A DNA stretch of 22,917 nt, taken from NCBI GenBank assembly GCA_003427395.1, contig BFEA01000241.1, positions 1,270,916-1,293,832 on the forward strand. The letters run 5' to 3'. Of the stretch, positions 17,662 to 22,917 are shown one piece after another. The notes beneath the pieces are model-generated. The model searched no databases. It was given only the letters and a program-made list of their open reading frames with translations, and had not been told where the DNA came from. Numbering within the stretch: the first letter of the stretch is position 1; every line of letters begins with the position of its first letter. The translations under genes and the position numbers were made by a program. The stretch is from Chara braunii (lineage: Eukaryota > Streptophyta > Charophyceae > Charales > Characeae).

Positions 17662-17813
17662 AATTTTCAGAAGAAAAACAAAAACGGAAATTTCAGATGT
17701 TGCGCTATTGCGATTTTCCACAACAGAAATAGCGAGAAAACAAAATCCAAGAAAAAAAAAAAAAAAGATTTTCGGCAGTGAGGTCAAAATCCTAGGCTGC
17801 CAGCTGTCCGATT

Positions 17814-17827
17814 GGGAGACGTCTCCC
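17814..17827. repeat. 14-bp perfect palindrome GGGAGACGTCTCCC
   Basis: A perfect palindrome followed directly by GGACGTCTCCGGGAGAC, so several alternative hairpins are possible. Its role is unknown. Confidence 0.8.
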
Positions 17828-18087
17828 TCGGACGTCTCCGGGAGACGGTCAGGGGGGAGTTGTCCAGAAAATCGGACAACTGCATTTTTGGCAAAAAAAA
17901 AAACGAAAAAGAAAAACAAAAACAGGGGGGGTCTACGCACCAGTAGGGAAACCCCCAAAAAAGTTTTCAGGCTGTTTCGAGCAAAACCGAAAAAAAAATT
18001 CATATTGGGTGAGGGAGGTGTGATGGTGGGTGTTGGGGGGGGGGGCAATTGCTTGCGGAGTTGAAATCGAGGGCCTTCTTCTTTCTC

Positions 18088-18105
18088 CAATCAATCAATC
18101 AATCT

Positions 18106-18138
<33 letters not shown>

Positions 18139-18235
18139 CCAATTGCTTGATCAAGATCCTGTCGAACCAATCGATTCGACGGGTTCCCGACTGATTGATT
18201 GATTGATTGTATCGATTGATTCATTGATTGATTGG

Positions 18236-18268
<33 letters not shown>

Positions 18269-18465
18269 AAAAGAACGACGAGAAAGAGGAGGAGGACAAC
18301 GACGATGGGGAGGAGGAGGACGAGGACCACGACGATGATGACGACGATGAGGAGGAGGAGGACGACGATGAGGAGGAGGACGATGACGAGGAGGAGGAAG
18401 AAGAGTGGAAAGAGGAGGAGGAGAAGGAGGAGGACGACGACGACGACGATGAGGAGGACGGGGAC
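18088..18465. repeat. Leader module 1: tetranucleotide palindrome plus purine array
   Basis: (TCAA)n at about 18088-18145 is followed by a core TTGATCAAGATCCTGTCGAA, CCAATCGATTCGACGGG, then (TTGA)n to about 18266. A purine-rich array of GAG, GAC and GAT triplets runs from about 18270 to 18465. The two tetranucleotide arms are inverted relative to each other. The same order of parts occurs again at 18826-19700. Confidence 0.85.
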
Positions 18466-18651
18466 GATCGACCTCCCGACTTGGCGCGTTGGCGGAGAGC
18501 GGCCGAAGGTGCGATGACGGAGATGCTCTTGGGGAGCATACTAACAGCGATCGCACTGGCAGCTATGGTGCTCAGTGTCGTGGTCAGCTTGGATGAGCCG
18601 CAACTAGCCCCTGATGAGACAAGCGCTCCCGACGGTATTGTCGACCGGCGG

Positions 18652-18721
18652 GGCCTTTTGCTCTGGTGGAGGTGGTCTCCCTGTCTGGCCTTTTGCTCTG
18701 GTGGAGGTGGTCTCCCTCTCT
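18652..18721. repeat. 35-bp tandem duplication
   Basis: GGCCTTTTGCTCTGGTGGAG followed by GTGGTCTCCCT is repeated at an offset of 35 bp (18652 and 18687). It lies between the two leader modules. Confidence 0.85.
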
Positions 18722-18825
18722 GTCAATGCCGAACCCATCTCATCATGACGTGCATCGTCAGCAGCCCCGCCTGGCGGCCTCGTCATGATGGCGGCCTCGT
18801 CATCATGACATTTTTTTTTTTTTTA

Positions 18826-18829
18826 ATCA

Positions 18830-18915
<86 letters not shown>

Positions 18916-18916
18916 C

Positions 18917-18949
<33 letters not shown>

Positions 18950-19157
18950 GATACAATAAATCAGTCAATCTACCAATCAATCAATCAGTCCGGATCCCGT
19001 CGAATCAATTGGTTCCACATGATCTTGATCAAGATGTCGAACCAATCGATTCGACGGGATCCCGACTGATTGATTGATTGGTAGACTGATTGATTGATTG
19101 TATCAATTGATTCATTGATTGATTGGTTGATTGATTGATTCATTGATTGATTGGAAA
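18826..19157. repeat. Leader module 2: large near-perfect palindrome
   Basis: The centre is ATCTTGATCAAGAT (19022-19035). Outward, GTCGAACCAATCGATTCGAC GGGATCCCGAC on the right mirrors GTCCGGATCCCGTCGAATCA ATTGGTTCCAC on the left, and then (TTGA)n mirrors (TCAA)n. The right arm extends about 125 bp and the left arm about 200 bp, ending in a T-run opposite an A-rich end. The core matches that of module 1, so the modules are duplicates. Confidence 0.88.
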
Positions 19158-19159
19158 AA

Positions 19160-19192
19160 GAAGAAGACGAGAAAGAGGAGGAGGACGACGAC

Positions 19193-19223
<31 letters not shown>

Positions 19224-19770
19224 AAGAGGAGAAAGAGGAGGAGGAGGACGACGACGACGACGACGGTGAGGAGGAGGACGGCGACGACGAGGAGGACGAT
19301 GACTAGGAGGACGACGACGACATCGACATAGAAGAAGAAGAGGAGGTGAAGGACGATGACGCAGAGGAGGAGGAGGAGGAGGAGGAGGAGGAGGAGGAGG
19401 ACAACGAGGAGTATAACGACGACGAGGACGAGGAGGAGGAGGGGGAGGAAGAAGAGCAGGAGAAGGAGAAGAACGAGGATGGGGAAGAGGAAGAAGAGGA
19501 GATGGAGGAGGACGATAACGAGGAGGAGGATAACGACGACGAGGACGACGAGGAGGAGGAGGAAGAAGAGGAGGAGGAGGAGGATGGGGAAGAGGAAGAA
19601 GGAGAGGAGAAGGAGGAGGAGGAGGAGGAGGAGGAGGAGGAAGAAGAGGAGGAAGAAGAGGAGGAGGAGGAGGTGGAAGAAGAGGTGGAGCAGTAAAGAA
19701 GAGAAACAAAAGGCGGAAGAGGAGGAGGGAGGAGGAGGAGGAGGAGGAGGAGGAGGAGGACGAAGGGAGG
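19160..19770 (+). repeat. Purine-rich GAG/GAC/GAA triplet array, about 600 bp
   Basis: The plus strand is almost pure purine with regularly placed C or T (GAGGAGGACGACGACGAC and similar), so one frame gives Glu/Asp runs and the minus strand Ser/Pro/Leu runs. It continues module 2 in the same position as the shorter array of module 1. It is not a credible gene: on the element's sense strand it is pyrimidine-rich, and the acidic frames have no start context or other domain. Confidence 0.9.
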
Positions 19771-20283
19771 CAGACTCACCTGGCGCGAGCGGGCGATGGC
19801 GCGTGGGTTGCGGCCGTTGGGCGTCGGAGTTCGGCAACTGCAACGCCGAACTCAATCAACAGGGCAGTGCGAATTCGCGTGCGAGACAGCGCCGCCGCAT
19901 CTCGAAATTCGAATTTGAAATCGACCCGATCTGGGCCGTCAATCGCAAAGATCTGACGGCGTAGATTGGGCCATTTTCGTTTTCGATTTTCGAGGCTCTG
20001 CTGACCTCGAAATTTTTTTCGCTCCAGCCCCCCCGCTTAGCCCCTGCCCACTTTCCACCCTCACGGCGTCAGATTCCCCTCGGAAGGCCCCCCCCCATTT
20101 TTCGCACCGATCGGACGTAGGGCCCCGGGCGGACGATCGACCGGTTGTCCGATCGGACCACCCCGGACAGTCAAGGGGGGTTTGGACGTCCGATCAGGTA
20201 ACCTAGTCAAAATCGTGATTTTTGGGGCTAACTAGTGTGCTCTAATTAATCAATCAAGACTAATCAGCTACCTAGTCCCCGCA
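19771..20283. other. GC-rich leader part next to the PBS; no gene seen
   Basis: It holds repeated CCGATCGGAC-type motifs (about 20107, 20149 and, degenerate, 20189) and C-runs. No coding frame has a recognisable domain. Confidence 0.5.
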
Positions 20284-20316
20284 CACGTGTTAGATCAGGT
20301 TGTCCTGATTCACGTG
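20284..20316 (-). other. Hairpin next to the PBS
   Basis: CACGTG (20284-20289) and ATCAGG (20294-20299) pair with CCTGAT (20304-20309) and CACGTG (20311-20316) around the loop TTGT. CACGTG is itself palindromic. It lies immediately downstream of the PBS in the element's RNA, where packaging or dimerisation signals often sit; such a role is inference. Confidence 0.6.
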
Positions 20317-20320
20317 CGGT

Positions 20321-20334
20321 GTTCCGATACCAAC
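20321..20334 (-). promoter_or_regulatory. Primer binding site, initiator Met tRNA-like
   Basis: One base after the 5' LTR end the minus strand reads TTGGTATCGGAAC. It matches at 10 of 12 positions the TGGTATCAGAGC complement of the plant initiator tRNA-Met 3' end, the usual primer of plant Ty3/gypsy elements. Confidence 0.85.
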
Positions 20335-21712
20335 TGCTACATGCCCAGTTGGGCGATGCACATAATAAACCGAGGATCCGCAATGTGATAAAAAGGACTG
20401 AATGGACAATGCAGTGCAAGTGAAATCTCAACAAGCAGTGTACATTCTGATACATACAAGAGTGGTGCTTTATAGCGCAGTGGAAGACTTAGATACAAGT
20501 CCTGACCTGACCGGGACTGACCTCAATCAGGTAGTGAAAGACAGCACAGCAGAATGCTAGAATACCAATGGCTAGCCCATTCAATGTTGCAACGCAGACC
20601 AAACATACATCATCCTCATCACAAGGTATGAAGGGACCTGATGCTTTACACAGGAAGAAGGCGCCAGGCCCAGATCATGCACAGATGAAGAGGAAGGGAA
20701 CAGACGAAGAAGAGGGGAGATATGGGAGTGTCGTCAACACCAAGTCTTTGTTACAAGTCCCAAATAATCCCTCGTCAAAATGTCTGAAGCCCAAATGTCA
20801 AGTCTGGATCCAAATGTCACCAAGCTCTCTCTTTCTCTCGTAGTCTACTGATGCAGAGAAGTCAGGTAGCGAGAGGGTGAGAGGGAGATGGTGGACTGAG
20901 AAGAGGAAGAAGAAGAACTCTCTCTCTCTCATATGCCAGGTACTAACCTGTGAAGATGGCGCTGTGCTGCAGGAACCTCGAAGGCAAAGCTGGAGCTATG
21001 GCGCTGCAGGTAAGTATCCCTGGCCTCCGCCCAATCTCTCTCTCTCTAGTACTACTCTAGCTCCTATGGCGCCCAGCGCTGAAGACTACTGCTAACTCTA
21101 CTAGCGCCCAGTGCTGAAGACTACTGCTAACTCTACTAGCGCCCAGCGCTGAAGACTACTGCTAGCGCTACAACTACTCCTGCAGTGCTCCTCCAGAGTG
21201 CTGCTGCAGAATCCTGAAGACTACCTCCTGGTTCCTGAACTGCACGTGAAGTGCCTGGGAAGTACCTAGGAACTACCTGCAGCCTGCAGGGCGGGCCAGT
21301 CTTCTGTAGTGCTGGCCCGTCCAGGAGGCTGCTCTTGCCAATGCCAAAATGTGCCAGACCCTGGGGTTGAAGCTCAAACAAAGGTTGTCTTGAAAATAGG
21401 CCAAAAATGGCCCGAGCTGAAACCCTGGTCTGGTGCCTGAGTTTCAGGGCAGGTCGATCTTATGAGGGTCTGAAAATGGCCCTCAGTTTCAGGCTGAAAT
21501 GACTCAGGGCCGGANGTTTCAGGCTGAAATGACTCAGGGCCGGAAAGGCCCTGATTTAGCCTGAAACGACACAGGGCCTGTAGGCCCTTGTTTTCAGGCT
21601 TTCAGGCTGAAACGACACGGGGCCTGTAGGCCCTTGTTTTCAGGCTTTTGGCCCGAAAACGTCACGGGCCTGAAAAGTGGCCCGTGCAGCCTATTGCAGG
21701 TGCAGGATGTAA

Positions 21713-21714
<2 letters not shown>
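20335..21714 (-). repeat. 5' LTR of the chromovirus
   Basis: It starts TGTTACATCCTGCACC on the minus strand and ends ATGTAGCA next to the PBS. It is 19 bp longer than the other LTR, mainly because a 35-bp unit (GCGCCCAGCGCTGAAGACTA...) is present three times (21069, 21104, 21139) against two, partly offset by a shorter duplication at the N. The TATA box seen in the 3' LTR is replaced by CTACAGAAG. The single N at 21515 follows the same GGCCGGA as in the other LTR and is flanked by a repeated stretch of about 31 bp. Confidence 0.92.
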
Positions 21715-21762
<48 letters not shown>

Positions 21763-21765
21763 TTC
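21715..21765. repeat. (CT)n microsatellite, right part of the retrotransposon target
   Basis: A CT run with two TTT interruptions starts directly at the LTR end and resembles the run that ends before the left LTR. Confidence 0.85.
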
Positions 21766-22000
21766 TACCTTACAATCTGCTATCAAGTCAATACATGATA
21801 TTTTTAATCATTGTAATGTTTGGATACATGTAACGTTTTCATGAATCGGCCATTTCACTGTTGTATTCTGAGCGGTGAAGGTCCAACACGTCCATGTACT
21901 TCAGCATCGAGTGCGAACACACCCGTTTGCTTTCCAGCACACCTGCACGTTATACTGTGTCTGTTCGCTGACTGATGTTCATTCATCTCTGCCGGAGGGG
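21766..22000. other. No gene seen
   Basis: AT-richer unique sequence with no recognisable coding or RNA feature. Confidence 0.4.
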
Positions 22001-22800
22001 AGGGAGGAGGGAGAAGGCGAAGGGAAGTGAGATGGAGAGAGGACGAAACCAAAGAGCAGAAAGACGAGCTTTGTAGGCTTCTTAATACCCACCGGCAGGG
22101 CAGATTGCTATAGAATGCTCGTTTGTGTGCATTGAGTAGATCTGCAAGAGGGGAGGGAAAGGAGGAGACCAGAGAGGAGGAGTTGGGGAGGAGGAGAAGA
22201 GCGGGGCAAAGAAGGTCCCAAATACCCACTGGGAGAGCAGACTGCTACCTTCTTTACCCAAACACAACATACGGTCATTATAGCTGGATTTAGACTGAAA
22301 GATATAACGAAGCAGCCCAGAGGGGAAGATGGTGCTCCAGCATAGGAACTGACATGCCCATAGCCCCGGCCAACACTGTACTCATAAGAGGTATACAAGG
22401 GAAGGAACGCTGGACCTGGTTTGCAGCAGGTGGCGGTCACACCAACAGATGGAGCAGCCCGACAGGCAAAGCCTCAATTCCAGTGGTTCTCTTACCACCA
22501 CTGGGATAAAGGCCTTGCAGAAGGGCATTTCTTAAATTAAAAATAATAATAAAAAAAATATAGCAAATACAGGTGTAATGACCATACATTGTATTTAGGG
22601 GATGAAGGTAGATAGAGACTGGCACAAGAGGACCGTTTACCTTGAAGCAAATGGGCACCTTATATATTGTGTCTGTATTCTCACTAATGCTCATCCGTGT
22701 GCATGCGTGGGAAGAGGAAGGAGGACAGCGGAGGGAGGAGAAGAGGGGAGGAGAAGAGGGGAGGAAAGAGGATCCTAAACACCAACTGCAAGGAAAATGA
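22000..22800. repeat. Diverged tandem duplications with GGGGAGG-rich parts
   Basis: GAGGGGAGGGAGGAGG-type sequence followed by AATACCCACCGGCAGGGCAG ATTGCTAT (about 22004-22112) recurs as GAGGGGAGGGAAAGGAGG...AATACCCACTGGGAGAGCAG ACTGCTAC (about 22147-22247). A third, weaker purine-rich part ends AAACACCAACTGCAAGG (about 22707-22794). A hairpin CCAGTGGT (22480-22487) / ACCACTGG (22497-22504) lies between. No coding frame is convincing. Confidence 0.6.
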
Positions 22801-22917
22801 GCAACAGCGAGATGACAAATAAAGATTACACCATCAAATAAAAAGCCAGATAGTCACACTGTCCAGAGAGCAGCATTGCACCAATAATACACCAATGGAG
22901 GATCGTAGTACTGAAAA
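22801..22917. other. Window end; no gene seen
   Basis: Short unique sequence without a recognisable feature. Confidence 0.4.

Larger units (their letters stand above)
16860..18060. other. AT-rich leader part without a gene
   Basis: Many runs of A and T, with GC-rich islands that contain CCTAGGCTACCAG-type sequence. The long frames on both strands here (up to 293 codons) are rich in Lys, Phe and Ser and have no recognisable domain; they follow base composition. Confidence 0.55.
16675..20334 (-). other. Retrotransposon leader, about 3.7 kb, between PBS and gag
   Basis: This is the element's 5' untranslated or spacer region, unusually long. From the PBS side (right) it contains a GC-rich part with CCGATCGGAC repeats, a purine-rich array, a large tetranucleotide palindrome, a unique-looking part, a second array and palindrome, AT-rich sequence with an inverted repeat, and a 13-bp repeat close to gag. 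I could not identify a second protein gene in it. Some of these modules may be nested insertions. Confidence 0.7.
10122..21714 (-). mobile_element. Ty3/gypsy chromovirus LTR retrotransposon, 11.6 kb, decayed
   Basis: Two LTR copies in the same orientation (10122-11482 and 20335-21714) enclose, on the minus strand, a PBS, a long leader, gag, protease, RT, RNase H, integrase and a chromodomain, then a G-rich polypurine tract. The order PR-RT-RH-INT is that of Ty3/gypsy, and the C-terminal chromodomain marks the chromovirus branch. LTR ends are TGTTACAT...ATGTA(A/G)CA. The flanks are (CT)n on both sides; a CTCT target duplication fits but cannot be proven in a dinucleotide repeat. The coding part has at least five in-frame stops, about eight frame changes and two integrase deletions, so this copy cannot supply its own proteins. 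Confidence 0.93.

Noticed and set aside
17209-18090. 293-codon minus-strand frame, possible extra retrotransposon gene
   Set aside because: Phe/Ser/Lys-rich sequence following AT-rich runs, with no motif; overlapping plus-strand frames are equally open.
18256-19077. Long plus-strand frame with Glu/Asp runs, a hydrophobic stretch and an INQS tail
   Set aside because: It is translation of the purine array and the tetranucleotide repeat inside the retrotransposon leader, antisense to the element; it has no start context or conserved domain.
19112-19855. Leu/Ser/Pro-rich minus-strand frames of up to 247 codons
   Set aside because: Direct translation of the pyrimidine strand of the GAG/GAC array in different frames; all frames are open because of composition.

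Overview
The window looks like repeat-rich eukaryotic nuclear DNA. It has long micro- and minisatellites, a plant-type LTR retrotransposon with an initiator-Met-tRNA-like primer site, a hAT-type element, tRNA-derived sequences, and one host gene for a type II membrane glycosyltransferase of family GT61 (core beta-1,2-xylosyltransferase / EOGT-like). A green-lineage host is the best guess. A charophyte alga such as Chara would fit the satellite density and the chromovirus type, but this is inference.

Layout. 1-3900 is gene-poor: diverged tandem duplications, a tRNA-like relic (557-633), a 12-bp-stem cruciform (1372-1399), a 286-bp tandem repeat (2000-2508), a poly(A) tract, and a 518-bp hAT-type MITE (2703-3220) with an 8-bp target duplication. 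A tRNA-like inverted pair (3677-3791) follows. The hAT element sits in a duplicated copy of the 3' tail of the neighbouring GT61 gene, so an empty-site paralogue lies in the same window. The GT61 gene occupies 3945-5633 on the minus strand and is the only convincing host protein gene. 5640-10121 holds a 24-bp minisatellite with coding periodicity, microsatellite-bearing tandem units, a 24-bp acidic-type minisatellite, 13-bp repeats and a (CA)(GA) compound microsatellite.

10122-21714 is one almost complete 11.6-kb Ty3/gypsy chromovirus on the minus strand, inserted in a (CT)n tract. The 5' LTR is 20335-21714 and the 3' LTR is 10122-11482. A PBS follows the 5' LTR and a polypurine tract precedes the 3' LTR. 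Between them lie gag (zinc knuckle), protease, RT, RNase H, integrase and a chromodomain, broken by at least five stops, several frameshifts and two integrase deletions. A leader of about 3.7 kb separates the PBS from gag. It is built from simple-sequence modules that occur twice: a tetranucleotide palindrome followed by a purine-rich GAG/GAC array. 21715-22917 is flanking DNA with purine-rich tandem duplications and no gene that I can support.

There is no operon-like organisation. The most unusual parts are the modular satellite leader of the retrotransposon, the 5' LTR that has lost its TATA box, the hAT element with its empty-site paralogue, and three single-N joins that look like unmerged contig overlaps.
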